Both the position numbers and the translations under genes were made by a program. Shown one piece after another: positions 43,648 to 52,549 of a DNA stretch of 64,000 nucleotides. This stretch comes from Deltaproteobacteria bacterium UBA5205 (lineage in GTDB: Bacteria; Desulfobacterota; Syntrophorhabdia; Syntrophorhabdales; Syntrophorhabdaceae). The stretch lies in assembly GCA_002412715.1 (NCBI GenBank), contig DHVP01000008.1:28190-92189 (forward strand), read 5' to 3'. The notes beneath the pieces are model-generated. The model had not been told where the DNA came from. It worked only from the letters and a program-made list of their open reading frames with translations, and ran no database searches. Numbering within the stretch: position 1 is the stretch's first letter; each line of letters opens with the position of its first letter.

Positions 43648-44382
43648 TCAGCCTTCATCCGGCAGATCAATCTCCATTCCGTCCTCAGCAAGCAGGTACG
43701 GTGCGTGGAGGACCCCGTGGTAATCGTCCCAATCGGGGTAGAGGTGTGTCAGGAGGACACGTTTGGGTTTTGCCTTCTGCACGATCTTGTCGAGGGATGC
43801 AAGGTTCAGGTGCCCCTTCACCTTGCGCTCGGGAAAGGCGCATTCAGCGACGAGCATATCAGTTTTTTCACAGATCCTGACAAGATTCGGGGAAAGGCCC
43901 GTGTCGCCCGAGAACGTGATCGATCTTTTCTCCTCCAGCCTGACGGCAATGCTCTCAGGGTTGTGGTTTACGGGAACGGTTGTGATGGTTAACCCGAAAA
44001 GCGTGATTGAATCATTGACGAGCCTCTTTACCGTCAGATTATATGACTTTGGCGTTATCCACGGATAGATCGCCCGAAGCCCGCGGTAAAACCGGGCAAG
44101 ACCCTTGCCGCCGATTACGGTCAACGGCTTTACCCGCGGAACCCTCCCGTAATTGCAGGCAAAGAAGAAGGTGGAAAGATCCGCTGTATGGTCCACGTGA
44201 AAGTGCGTGAGCATCACGACATCGACATCATCAACCTCATAACCCCTTTCCAGGAGCCTTCTGACAACCGCCGGCCCCACGTCCACGAGGACATTGACGT
44301 CTTTTGTCGTCACCAGATAAGCCGAGGACCCCCTCTCAATGCGCGGAATAGCCGTCCCGGTCCCAAGAATGTGAAGTTTCAT
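43648..44382 (-). CDS. MBL-fold metallo-hydrolase, RNase Z-like
   Basis: 244 residues. LGTGTAIPRIERG at the start and THFHVDHTADL (HxHxDH) with GDTGLSPN and VLLTHLYPD supply two zinc sites. The layout resembles RNase Z and related phosphodiesterases, but the long exosite arm of true RNase Z was not identified, so the substrate is left open. No clear ribosome binding site. Confidence 0.87.
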   Translation of the reverse strand: MKLHILGTGTAIPRIERGSSAYLVTTKDVNVLVDVGPAVVRRLLERGYEVDDVDVVMLTHFHVDHTADLSTFFFACNYGRVPRVKPLTVIGGKGLARFYRGLRAIYPWITPKSYNLTVKRLVNDSITLFGLTITTVPVNHNPESIAVRLEEKRSITFSGDTGLSPNLVRICEKTDMLVAECAFPERKVKGHLNLASLDKIVQKAKPKRVLLTHLYPDWDDYHGVLHAPYLLAEDGMEIDLPDEG

Positions 44383-44469
44383 ATAAAGGAAGGATAAAAC
44401 AGATAGTCCGACAAAATCAACGGTTCGGTTTTCTTTGTCTTTCCCCTAAACTCGAAAACCGTTTCTGTT

Positions 44470-44543
44470 TGGCTGGGGGACAAGGATTCGAACCTCGATA
44501 GCAAGATCCAGAATCTTGCGTCCTGCCGTTAGACGATCCCCCA
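44470..44543 (-). tRNA. tRNA-Gln (anticodon CTG), with G37
   Basis: 74 bases with encoded CCA. Acceptor TGGGGGA pairs with TCCCCCA, discriminator G. Anticodon stem CAAGA/TCTTG encloses TTCTGGA: anticodon CTG followed by G37, whereas the second tRNA-Gln of this window has A37. T arm CGAGG-TTCGAAT-CCTTG. It is divergent from glnS, whose enzyme would charge it. Confidence 0.92.
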
Positions 44544-44561
44544 GAAGGGTTTTAGGGTCCT

Positions 44562-44578
44562 TATATACAAAGTATATA
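44562..44578. promoter_or_regulatory. AT-rich palindrome between tRNA-Gln and glnS
   Basis: TATATAC-AAA-GTATATA is a perfect 17-base palindrome 19 bases upstream of the tRNA 5' end. On the minus strand it supplies TATA-like -10 sequences but no well-spaced -35, so it may be an operator as well as a promoter element. Confidence 0.4.
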
Positions 44579-44631
44579 CCGGCCCCTTTGTTAACGGGGT
44601 GTCGCAGGACGTGAGTTAAGGCCATAACACA

Positions 44632-44660
44632 TTGAAAAAAAAAGCCGTTTATGGTATGAA
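44632..44660 (+). promoter_or_regulatory. Candidate promoter of glnS
   Basis: TTGAAA (44632-44637), 17-base spacer, TATGAA (44655-44660), about 85 bases before the glnS ATG. The -10 is imperfect. Confidence 0.45.
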
Positions 44661-44745
44661 ATGATCGGACCGATCCGAATTTGTATGGTCGAAAGTCAAA
44701 AAAGGTCGGAACTAAAAACAGATAAACAACCCGAGGACAGTTAAC

Positions 44746-46425
44746 ATGAGAGAGCAAGATGGTGCCCCACAAAGCGATTTCATCAGAGAGATAATCGAGA
44801 ACGATCTGAAGACGGGCAAACACGGGGGTATAGCTACCCGTTTTCCTCCCGAACCGAACGGGTATCTTCACATAGGACATGCGAAGTCCGTTTGTCTCAA
44901 TTTCGGCATTGCCGCCCAGTACAAAGGGACATGCAACCTGCGCATGGATGACACCGATCCCGCCGGTGAGTCGCTGGAATTTGTCGAATCCATACAGGAT
45001 GATATCCGCTGGCTGGGTTTCGATTGGAAAGACCGCCTCTTTTTTGCCTCCGATTATTTCGAGCAACTCTACCAGTTTGCCGTCACGCTCATCAAGAAGG
45101 GAAAGGCCTACGTCTGCGACCTTAACGCCGATGAGATCAGGGCATACCGGGGAACCCTCACCGAACCGGGCAAGAACAGCCCTTATCGCGACAGGTCCGT
45201 TGAAGAGAACATCGACCTCTTCGCCAGGATGAGGGCAGGCGAATTCGAGGACGGAACCCATGTGCTGCGGGCAAAGATCGACATGGCATCGCCCAATATC
45301 ACAATGCGCGATCCGGTCGTCTATCGGATCAAGCGTTCCGGCCACTACAGGATCGGTGACGGCTGGGTCATATACCCTATGTACGACTTTGCCCACTGTC
45401 TTTCGGACTCCATCGAAAAGATCACGCATTCCATATGCACGCTGGAATTCGAGAACAACCGGCCCCTTTACGACTGGTTCGTAAATGAACTCATTGAGGG
45501 ACCCAAACCTCAGCAGATAGAGTTTGCCCGCCTCAACCTGAGCTACACAATGCTGAGCAAGCGCAGACTGATCGAACTCGTTGAAGGCCATCTCGTCGGC
45601 GGGTGGGACGATCCCCGCATGCCAACGGTTGCCGGGATGAGACGGCGGGGCTACACACCCGAGGCCATCAGGGAGTTTTGTGCCAGGATAGGCGTCGCAA
45701 AGAACGACAACCTCGTCGATATCGCCCTCCTCGAGCACTGCGTCCGCGACGATCTCAACGAGCGGGCCCCCCGTGCCATGGCTGTCCTGCGACCGCTGAA
45801 GGTTATCATCGACAACTACCCCGAGGGACAGGTCGAGGAAATAGACTGCCCGATTCATCCTCAAAAACCGGAGATGGGGACGAGAAAAGTACCCTTTTCA
45901 CGGATCATCTATATAGAAAATGATGATTTCATGGAAAACCCGCCGAAAAAATATAAGCGCCTTGGTCCCGGACGAGAGGTGCGCCTGAGAAACTCCTACG
46001 TCATCAGGCTGGATTCAACGATGAAGAACGAATCAACGGGCGAGGTGATGGAATTGCACTGCACCTATGATCCCGACACAAGGAACGCGGCGCCTTCCGA
46101 CGGCCGCAAGGTCGAGGGCGTCATCCACTGGGTTTCGGCTGAGCACGCCATACCGGCGACAGTCCGCCTCTACGACCGTCTCTTCAAAGTGGCGGACCCG
46201 GCCGGCGCAGATGGCGAGTTCGCAGCGCTTCTCAACCCTGAATCGCTTGAAACGATACATGGCTGCTACGTTGAATCCTCCCTCGCCTCTGCACAGCCGG
46301 AAGACAGGTATCAGTTTGAACGGCTCGGCTATTTCTGTGCGGACCGGAAAGACACGTCACCGGCGAGACCGGTCTTCAATCGTATCGTCTCTCTGCGCGA
46401 TTCCTGGGCAAAAATGGCGAAATGA
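44746..46425 (+). CDS. glnS: Glutaminyl-tRNA synthetase
   Basis: 559 residues. PPEPNGYLHIGHAKS is the HIGH motif of class I GlnRS and YTMLSKRRL stands for KMSKS. RMDDTDPAGESLEFVESIQ and GWDDPRMPTVAGMRRRGYTP are GlnRS-specific; the C-terminal beta-barrel anticodon domain is complete (CPIHPQKPEMGTRKV, LKNSYVIRLD-like). The enzyme directly charges tRNA-Gln, an alternative to the GatCAB route. A cognate tRNA-Gln lies divergently 200 bases upstream. Confidence 0.96.
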   Translation: MREQDGAPQSDFIREIIENDLKTGKHGGIATRFPPEPNGYLHIGHAKSVCLNFGIAAQYKGTCNLRMDDTDPAGESLEFVESIQDDIRWLGFDWKDRLFFASDYFEQLYQFAVTLIKKGKAYVCDLNADEIRAYRGTLTEPGKNSPYRDRSVEENIDLFARMRAGEFEDGTHVLRAKIDMASPNITMRDPVVYRIKRSGHYRIGDGWVIYPMYDFAHCLSDSIEKITHSICTLEFENNRPLYDWFVNELIEGPKPQQIEFARLNLSYTMLSKRRLIELVEGHLVGGWDDPRMPTVAGMRRRGYTPEAIREFCARIGVAKNDNLVDIALLEHCVRDDLNERAPRAMAVLRPLKVIIDNYPEGQVEEIDCPIHPQKPEMGTRKVPFSRIIYIENDDFMENPPKKYKRLGPGREVRLRNSYVIRLDSTMKNESTGEVMELHCTYDPDTRNAAPSDGRKVEGVIHWVSAEHAIPATVRLYDRLFKVADPAGADGEFAALLNPESLETIHGCYVESSLASAQPEDRYQFERLGYFCADRKDTSPARPVFNRIVSLRDSWAKMAK

Positions 46426-46466
46426 AGAAACAGGGTGAGGTCTTTTCTGTAATCCCGAGGAGGAAC

Positions 46467-47429
46467 ATGAAGTTTGCGTTAACCGTCGCCGCGGCCATTG
46501 CGCTTCTCGCATGTGGTATCATCCCTCAGGGTGTTTGCGCTGCGGACAAGCCGTTCTTTGTATTTGCCACCCGGCAGGAGGGCAGAGATATTCTTACCAC
46601 ACGGGATGAGTTTGTCGAGCAGATGAGTCCCTTTGACAGGTCCTGCCGCATGCGAACCGACAGGGACGTTACAGTAAAGGAATACCTGGATTTTGTCTCG
46701 AATAACGTTCTCGCCTGGGAAAAAGAAGATGAAGAGAGGATCCGGCCGATAATTGCCGGTGTGGAATCGAAGCTCAAGCGGTTTGCACCCTTTTTGCCGG
46801 ACAGGGTGTACCTTGTAAAGACCACCGGGAGCGAAGAAGGCGGTGCGGCCTACACGCGCGGCGGCGCCATCGTGATTCCCCGGGGAATGATCCCGGCAGA
46901 TCCCGTCACACTTTACAGGCTGCTCTCACACGAGCTTTTTCACATCATATCGCGCAAAAATCCAAAGCTCCGCAACGAGCTTTACCAAACCATCGGGTTC
47001 AGGAAATGTCCGCCCTTCGAATTTCCCAAAATGTTCAAAGACCGGAAGATAACAAATCCCGATTCCCCCGTGAATGACCATTGCATAAGCGTGAAGGCAG
47101 GTAAAGAGACCCTCCTGGTAGTGCCTATCCTTTATTCGAACCAGGAAAAATACTCTAAGGCGCACAGCGAAGAGTTCTTCGACTATCTTCAGGTCGCCTT
47201 TCTGGCCGTTGGCCCGGGAGCGGTCAAAGGCAGCAAGCCGAATCTTTACAGTGAAGCCGAGCTTGAGGGTTTTTACGAACAGATCGGGAGGAACACCGAT
47301 TATACTATTCACCCCGAGGAGATCCTCGCGGACAATTTTTCATATCTCTTTTTCGGGGTAACAGAGCTTGAATCACCGGAAGTCATAAAGAAGATGGATA
47401 AGGTCTTTCGAAAGGCAAGCCGCAAGTGA
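46467..47429 (+). CDS. Secreted HExxH zinc metalloprotease-like protein
   Basis: 320 residues from the ATG at 46467 preceded by GAGGAGGA; an upstream in-frame ATG at 46422 overlaps the glnS stop but would place 15 extra residues before the signal sequence. Residues 4-28 are a signal peptide (hydrophobic run ending VCAAD). LLSHELFHIISRKN gives HExxH and HPEEILADNFSYLF, ~140 residues later, a likely third glutamate ligand, the gluzincin order. Function unknown. Confidence 0.7.
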   Translation: MKFALTVAAAIALLACGIIPQGVCAADKPFFVFATRQEGRDILTTRDEFVEQMSPFDRSCRMRTDRDVTVKEYLDFVSNNVLAWEKEDEERIRPIIAGVESKLKRFAPFLPDRVYLVKTTGSEEGGAAYTRGGAIVIPRGMIPADPVTLYRLLSHELFHIISRKNPKLRNELYQTIGFRKCPPFEFPKMFKDRKITNPDSPVNDHCISVKAGKETLLVVPILYSNQEKYSKAHSEEFFDYLQVAFLAVGPGAVKGSKPNLYSEAELEGFYEQIGRNTDYTIHPEEILADNFSYLFFGVTELESPEVIKKMDKVFRKASRK

Positions 47430-47538
47430 CGGCAGCGGTAATGCCGGTATGGCATAACGCGCTTCGGGACTTTGGCTGCGAGAATCAATACTGCTTCATC
47501 TTGGCGACAGCTTCCATTTACTATAACTGAGGTTTTGA

Positions 47539-47848
47539 GTGAAAGTTCCGATCCCGGGAACGCGAAAAATATTCTACGGCTGGACCATAGTAATGGCGTC
47601 TACGTGCGTAACCTGTACACGTTTCAGCATCCTCTCCCCTGGCCACGGCGGAGTTCTTCGGCACCCGGTCTATGGGTTCCCTCTTCGGCATATTGCTCCT
47701 GGGTTCGACCATCGGCGGTTCCGTGGGGCCGCTGTTGGCGGGTTCAGTCTTCGATCTGACAGGATCGTACAGGTATGCCTTTATTTCCTGTGTTATCTTC
47801 ATGGCTATGGGCATTGCCCTCGCGGCGGGGGTCAAAAAGACAGCCTGA
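47539..47848 (+). pseudogene. Remnant of an MFS transporter gene
   Basis: The first ~25 codons from GTG (PGTRKIFYGWTIVMAS) match the typical N-terminus of oxalate/formate-type MFS proteins. After ~47620 a different frame gives the last three helices (EFFGTRSMGSLFGILLLGST, GPLLAGSVFDLTGSYRYAF) ending at TGA 47848. Roughly 300 middle codons are gone and the frames disagree, so the gene is dead. Confidence 0.85.
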
Positions 47849-47918
47849 ATGATCGACGTTACCATTCGTTGCATCAGGTGCCGGATTTAATACTATTACT
47901 GAACAGAGGACAATCAGA

Positions 47919-49490
47919 ATGAGTGAAAGACTTGTCAATATTGGCGACTGGATACAACAATGGAGTGCGATCAGGCCGAATGCGACCGCGATCATAGCCG
48001 ACGACGTTCCCTGCACCTACCGGGAGCTGGACCACCGAATCAACAAGCTGGCCCGCGCTCTTACGGGTCTCGGCGTGAAAAAGGGCGATCGGGTGGCCGT
48101 GCTGCTTCATAACTGCCGTGAATACATCGAGGTTTTTTTCTCCCTCGCCAAGATGGGGGCCATAATCGTTCCCATCAACTGGCGACTTGCCGTACCTGAG
48201 ATGGGTTTCATCCTGCGCGACAGCGGAGCCAGGGTGATGATCTTTGAGGGGGAATTCACCGAGAACGTCCTGGAGGTGCGCGCAGAGGCGCCGTTGGAAT
48301 GCTGCATCCACTGCTCGCCATACAGAGTCGAAAACCCGGCCCCCGCGTGGGCTTGCAGCTATGAAGTTCTGCTTGCCCCGATGAGCGATCAGGAGCTTGA
48401 AGTCGAGGAAAGGGCCGGGGATACCGATCCGCACATCATTATGTACACGTCGGGGACGACCGGGCAACCCAAGGGAGCTGTCCTTTCACACAGAAAGACC
48501 TTCTTCAACGTCCTCAATGCCGACATTTTCTTCGACCTCACCACCAGGGACCGGATGATCGTGACGCGGCCGATGTTTCATTCGGGGGGATTGATCGTCG
48601 ATTCCGCGCCCGTCCTCTACAAGGGTGGTACCATAATCGTGAAAAGGCGGTTTCGCCCCATGGAGATCCTGGAAACCGCGCAGAAATATCAGGTTACGGT
48701 AATGGAACTCCCGGCAACGGTTTATCAATTTATCCTTAACGAGTGTAATCTCGGCCAATATGACCTTACTTCGGTACGCTGCTGCTTTACTGGCGGCGAG
48801 CGCGTCTCCGCCCATTTGCTTCAATCCCTCGCCGAGAAGGGTCTTGTAGTCTCACAGATATACGGATTAACTGAGGCCTCCACCATCTTCTGGCTGCCAG
48901 GCGAGGAGGCGCGGGAAAAGATCGGGTCCGTCGGCCATCCCATCTTTCACGGCAAGGTCAAAATCGTGGACGACAACGGCAACCCCGTACGCCCGGGAAT
49001 GAGCGGCGAGGTAATCGTCAAGGGCCCCATTGTTATGAGCGGCTACTGGCAGCGTCAGGACCTGACAGACGAGGTTATCAGGGACGGATGGCTGCACACG
49101 GGGGACATTGCACGCATGGACGAGGATGGGTTCGTATACATCATGGACAGGAAGAAAGATATGTACATAAGCGGAGGTGAAAACGTCTATCCCGCGGAGA
49201 TCGAGAAGCTGCTCCTCGCCCATCCGAATGTGGCCGACGCCGCCGTGGTCGGTGTGCCTGACGAAAAATGGGGCGAAGTAGGCAAGGCCTTTATCGTGCT
49301 CAAAGATGGCCAAAATGTCGATGCCGACGATGTTCTCCGCTTTCTCAGAGATAAGCTGGCCAAATACAAGATGCCCCGGTATATCGAATTCATGGATTCC
49401 CTTCCCAAGACTGCATCCGACAAAATACAAAAGTACGCTCTGACGAACAATGGGGAAGAGAAAGGCCCCGCCACGGCAGCCAGCCGATAG
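47919..49490 (+). CDS. Acyl-CoA synthetase (AMP-forming)
   Basis: 523 residues. The ATP loop is IMYTSGTTGQPKGAVLSHRK; YGLTEAS, GWLHTGDIARMDEDG and RKKDMYISGGENVYPAEIEK are the other ANL-superfamily cores, and the catalytic lysine lies in LPKTASDKIQKY. Resembles long-chain or aromatic/fatty acid CoA ligases. The neighbouring dead MFS gene could have imported its substrate. Acid specificity cannot be read from the sequence. Confidence 0.9.
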   Translation: MSERLVNIGDWIQQWSAIRPNATAIIADDVPCTYRELDHRINKLARALTGLGVKKGDRVAVLLHNCREYIEVFFSLAKMGAIIVPINWRLAVPEMGFILRDSGARVMIFEGEFTENVLEVRAEAPLECCIHCSPYRVENPAPAWACSYEVLLAPMSDQELEVEERAGDTDPHIIMYTSGTTGQPKGAVLSHRKTFFNVLNADIFFDLTTRDRMIVTRPMFHSGGLIVDSAPVLYKGGTIIVKRRFRPMEILETAQKYQVTVMELPATVYQFILNECNLGQYDLTSVRCCFTGGERVSAHLLQSLAEKGLVVSQIYGLTEASTIFWLPGEEAREKIGSVGHPIFHGKVKIVDDNGNPVRPGMSGEVIVKGPIVMSGYWQRQDLTDEVIRDGWLHTGDIARMDEDGFVYIMDRKKDMYISGGENVYPAEIEKLLLAHPNVADAAVVGVPDEKWGEVGKAFIVLKDGQNVDADDVLRFLRDKLAKYKMPRYIEFMDSLPKTASDKIQKYALTNNGEEKGPATAASR

Positions 49491-50179
49491 GCACGTGTTC
49501 TCCAAGGGTACTGTCGACCGGCTGCGTTTACCGGAGGAAAATTGCCGGAGGGCCGAAAGGCCTTCCATGGACCTTGATCCAGACGGCAGACCTTTTCTGG
49601 AATACTCATGCTTTACATCTCGGCTTCGAACTACGCAAAGAACGTGCCGATATAGTCTTGCTGGGTAGCACCCGGCTTAACCCAGACTCTAGAGTCCGGA
49701 TCAGCCGCACAATAGGAGTATTAATGCAACTATCCATAGTAAATGTCTCATCACAATCCCTCCCTTTGATGCTTATTCATTTCAGTGAATGAAGCATGAC
49801 TCAATTCAGTTCCCTTCCCGAAGGGCCATACTTTGTTTTGAAGATAAGGAAGATATCGAAGATGTCATCGACCATAACTTTCATTATATCATACCTTCAA
49901 CTATCGAGGCTTTCTCCCTGATCCCCCTTAAACTCATAACCCGGCTAATATCAGGCGTTATGGGCTTTCTGTGATTGATGAGGATTCCTGATATTTCATG
50001 CTCTCGTGACAAAAAAGCCCGTCATTAGCGCGCCCAACTGTCAGGCTCCAATCAATTGAGAGGCTTCTGTGTTATGCCCTCCTTGCTCCATCCCACAAGG
50101 TCAAAGCGGCTTGAAGCCTTCAATAAAAACCCTGAACAGTACTTCTACTTCACATTTACAGTGGGGATTTCAGGAATGG
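49491..50179. other. Gene-free region, ~690 bases
   Basis: No supported gene. Short frames of up to 70 codons have no ribosome binding site and no recognisable protein. A 12-base palindrome GACTCTAGAGTC lies at about 49686-49697. Base composition is more AT-rich than the flanks, as expected of decayed or intergenic DNA between two convergent transcription units. Confidence 0.6.
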
Positions 50180-50207
50180 AAAAGGGGTCGCACTATCGTG
50201 CGACCCC
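50180..50207 (-). terminator. Intrinsic terminator of the ribosomal superoperon and tRNA-Gln
   Basis: On the minus strand GGGGTCGCAC and GTGCGACCCC form a perfect 10-pair stem around a four-base loop, followed by TTTT. It sits 12 bases after the tRNA-Gln 3' end. Confidence 0.85.
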
Positions 50208-50218
50208 TTCAACCGATT

Positions 50219-50292
50219 TGGCTGGGAGACAAGGATTTGAACCTTGATTCACGGAGTCAGAGTCCGTTGTCCTGCCGTTGAACGATCTCCCA
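50219..50292 (-). tRNA. tRNA-Gln (anticodon CTG), A37
   Basis: 74 bases with encoded CCA. Acceptor TGGGAGA/TCTCCCA, discriminator G, anticodon stem ACGGA/TCCGT around CTCTGAC (anticodon CTG, A37), T arm CAAGG-TTCAAAT-CCTTG. It begins seven bases after the rplQ stop codon and ends just before the terminator, so it is probably cut out of the ribosomal mRNA. Confidence 0.93.
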
Positions 50293-50299
50293 ATATCTT

Positions 50300-50860
50300 T
50301 TAGGCGGTTTCCGTTGTTTCCGCCTTCTCTTCTGCTTTTGCCGCCTTGGCCTTCCTTACTCTCTTGGGTTTTGCCTCTTCTGTGGACCCCGCCTCTCCAG
50401 GTGCGGCTTTCTTCTTCGCCGGCGCCTTTGCCTTTTTCTCTTTCGCGGACTTTGCCTCTTTTTTCTCTTTCCCCTTGCCCTTCTCTTTTTCTTTCTCGGC
50501 TTCCTTCTTCTGCGTCAGCTCAATAATGGCCATTGGCGCCGCATCACCTTTTCTGAGGCCGATCTTGACCACCCGCGTATAACCACCGTTTATGGCGGCG
50601 TATCGGTCACCGATGTCGCTAAAGAGCTTCCTTACAACCTTTTTGTCCCTCAGGAAGGCAAAGACAAGGCGCAGCGAATGGAGGTCCTTTTTCTTCGCAA
50701 GAGTGATGAGCCTATCGGCCACCCTCCTGAGTTCCATCGCCTTTGGGTTCGTCGTTCTTATGCTTTCATGATCGAAGAGAGCGTTGGCAAGGTTCATCAG
50801 CAATGCCCGTCTGTGGCTCTTGGAACGATTCATTTTCTTTACTCTGTTCTGATGCCTCAT
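50300..50860 (-). CDS. rplQ: 50S ribosomal protein L17 with long basic-acidic tail
   Basis: 186 residues; L17 is usually ~120-130. The core (MRHQNRVKKMNRSKSHRRAL to VKIGLRKGDAAPMAIIEL) is intact and is followed by ~65 residues almost entirely of Lys, Glu and Ala (KEKEKGKGKEKKEAKSAK). The start at 50860 has AGGGG six bases upstream. Last protein gene of the superoperon. Confidence 0.96.
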   Translation of the reverse strand: MRHQNRVKKMNRSKSHRRALLMNLANALFDHESIRTTNPKAMELRRVADRLITLAKKKDLHSLRLVFAFLRDKKVVRKLFSDIGDRYAAINGGYTRVVKIGLRKGDAAPMAIIELTQKKEAEKEKEKGKGKEKKEAKSAKEKKAKAPAKKKAAPGEAGSTEEAKPKRVRKAKAAKAEEKAETTETA

Positions 50861-50869
50861 TGTCAACCC

Positions 50870-51895
50870 CTACATGTGATCTTTTTTCTTGAGAACCATT
50901 TTGTCGAGTTCTTCTCTGGCTGGAAAACTGTCTAATTTTAAACCAAGCCTCAGCCCCATGCAAGAGAGAATCTCTTTAATTTCGTTCAGAGACTTCCTTC
51001 CGAAGTTCTTCGTCATCAGGATTTCCTGTTCGGTTTTCTGGACAAGTTCTCCTATGTACTTGATATCCGCATTCTTCAGGCAGTTGGCGCTCCTGACCGA
51101 CAGTTCGAGTTCGTCGACGCTGCGGTACAGGTTTTCATTGAAGTCGGGTTTTTCCTGCCCTCTTTCCTCGGCCGACTCCGCTTCTTCTATCTCGTCAAAG
51201 TTTATGAAGATCCGCATCTGCTCCTTGATGATCTTTGCAGCAAACGACAGAGCGTCAAGAGGGTCGACGCTGCCGTCGGTCCAGATCTCCATGGAAAGTT
51301 TGTCATAATCGGTCCGCCGGCCCACCCTGGCCTGGCTGACGTTGTAGCTCACTTTTCTGATAGGCGAGAAGATTGCGTCGATCGGCGTCGTGCCGATGGG
51401 GTCGGCATCGTCGATATTCTGTTCGGAAGGCTGATAACCGCGACCGAGTCGCGCCTTCATTTCCATGTAAAGCCTGGAGTCACTTGAGAGTGTGGCTATA
51501 TGCAGGTCCGGATTTACAACCTCCACGCCGCCGTCATGGGTAATGTCTCCCGCTTTTACTTCCCGTTTGCCTTTTACATCAATCTTTAGAAGAGCAGGTT
51601 TGTCATCGGTCATCCTGACAACAACCTTTTTCAGGTTGAGGATGATTTCCGTAACGTCTTCCTTGACACCGCGGACCGTTGAAAATTCATGGTCGACGGA
51701 GTCTATCCAAACGGACGTTATGGCCGCGCCCATGATCGATGAAAGCAGCACCCTGCGGAGGGAGTTACCGATCGTGACACCGTATCCCCTCTCAAAAGGC
51801 TCCGTCGAGAACTTGACATAAGCGCTGTCCTTCTTCTCTATCTCGATCTTGGTTGGCCTGATAAGCTCCTGCCAGTTTTTTTCAAACATAGGCAT
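50870..51895 (-). CDS. rpoA: RNA polymerase alpha subunit
   Basis: 341 residues. N-terminal dimerisation domain with GYGVTIGNSLRRVLLSSI, and alpha-CTD with LELSVRSANCLKNADIKYIG and NFGRKSLNEIKEIL for UP-element and activator contacts. AAGGAGGG precedes the ATG by four bases; a second ATG two codons on is possible. Confidence 0.97.
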   Translation of the reverse strand: MPMFEKNWQELIRPTKIEIEKKDSAYVKFSTEPFERGYGVTIGNSLRRVLLSSIMGAAITSVWIDSVDHEFSTVRGVKEDVTEIILNLKKVVVRMTDDKPALLKIDVKGKREVKAGDITHDGGVEVVNPDLHIATLSSDSRLYMEMKARLGRGYQPSEQNIDDADPIGTTPIDAIFSPIRKVSYNVSQARVGRRTDYDKLSMEIWTDGSVDPLDALSFAAKIIKEQMRIFINFDEIEEAESAEERGQEKPDFNENLYRSVDELELSVRSANCLKNADIKYIGELVQKTEQEILMTKNFGRKSLNEIKEILSCMGLRLGLKLDSFPAREELDKMVLKKKDHM

Positions 51896-51916
51896 GTACC
51901 CTCCTTGGGGTAATAA

Positions 51917-52537
51917 CTACCTTGAATAGTACTCTACAACCAACTGTTCCTTTATCGGCAATGAAATATCATCGCGTGTCGGGAAGAGTTTAATGGTACC
52001 CTTCATATTATCTTTATCGAGATCGATCCACGTGGGCACACCCCTTCGCACCACCGATTCCAACGCATTCACAACGCTCGGCATTTCTTTGTGCCTGACC
52101 TCTATCACATCGCCCACTCTGACAATGTAGGCTGAAGAACTGACGGTTTTGCCATTGACGGCAATGTGTTTGTGCGAAACCAGCTGGCGCGCTTCCGCGC
52201 GTGACGTCGCAAAACCCAGACGGAATACCATGTTGTCGATCCTTCTCTCAAGGAGGATGAGGAAGTTCGTCCCGGTGATCCCTTCCTTGCGCTCGGCCAT
52301 GGTAAAGAACCTTCTGAACTGCTTCTCACTCAGTCCATAGATCCTGCGTGCGCGCTGCTTTTCTCTCAGACGCATGGCGTATTCCATGACCTTGCCTTTG
52401 GTATCGACGTGCTGTCCGGGTGGATAGTTTCTTTTCTCGATGGCACACTTTTCCGTGTAGCATCTTTCACCTTTTAAGAAAAGCTTTATGCCTTCTCTCC
52501 GGCATAATTTGCATGATGGTCCAACATATCGTGACAA
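51917..52537 (-). CDS. rpsD: 30S ribosomal protein S4 (zinc-type)
   Basis: 206 residues from TTG with GGAGG seven bases upstream. CKLCRREG and CYTEKC form the four-Cys zinc site (C+ form). GFATSRAEARQLVSHKHIAVNG is the S4 RNA-binding motif. Initiates 30S assembly and may repress its own operon. Confidence 0.96.
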   Translation of the reverse strand: MSRYVGPSCKLCRREGIKLFLKGERCYTEKCAIEKRNYPPGQHVDTKGKVMEYAMRLREKQRARRIYGLSEKQFRRFFTMAERKEGITGTNFLILLERRIDNMVFRLGFATSRAEARQLVSHKHIAVNGKTVSSSAYIVRVGDVIEVRHKEMPSVVNALESVVRRGVPTWIDLDKDNMKGTIKLFPTRDDISLPIKEQLVVEYYSR

Positions 52538-52549
52538 TTCGTGCCTCCT

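Noticed and set aside
44446..45864. 472-codon minus-strand frame
   Set aside because: Antisense of glnS and overlaps tRNA-Gln.
49574..49974. Short plus-strand frames after the acyl-CoA ligase
   Set aside because: No ribosome binding site, no recognisable domain, AT-richer intergenic composition.
50278..50582. Plus-strand frames rich in Ser/Leu/Phe
   Set aside because: Reverse complement of the low-complexity L17 tail.
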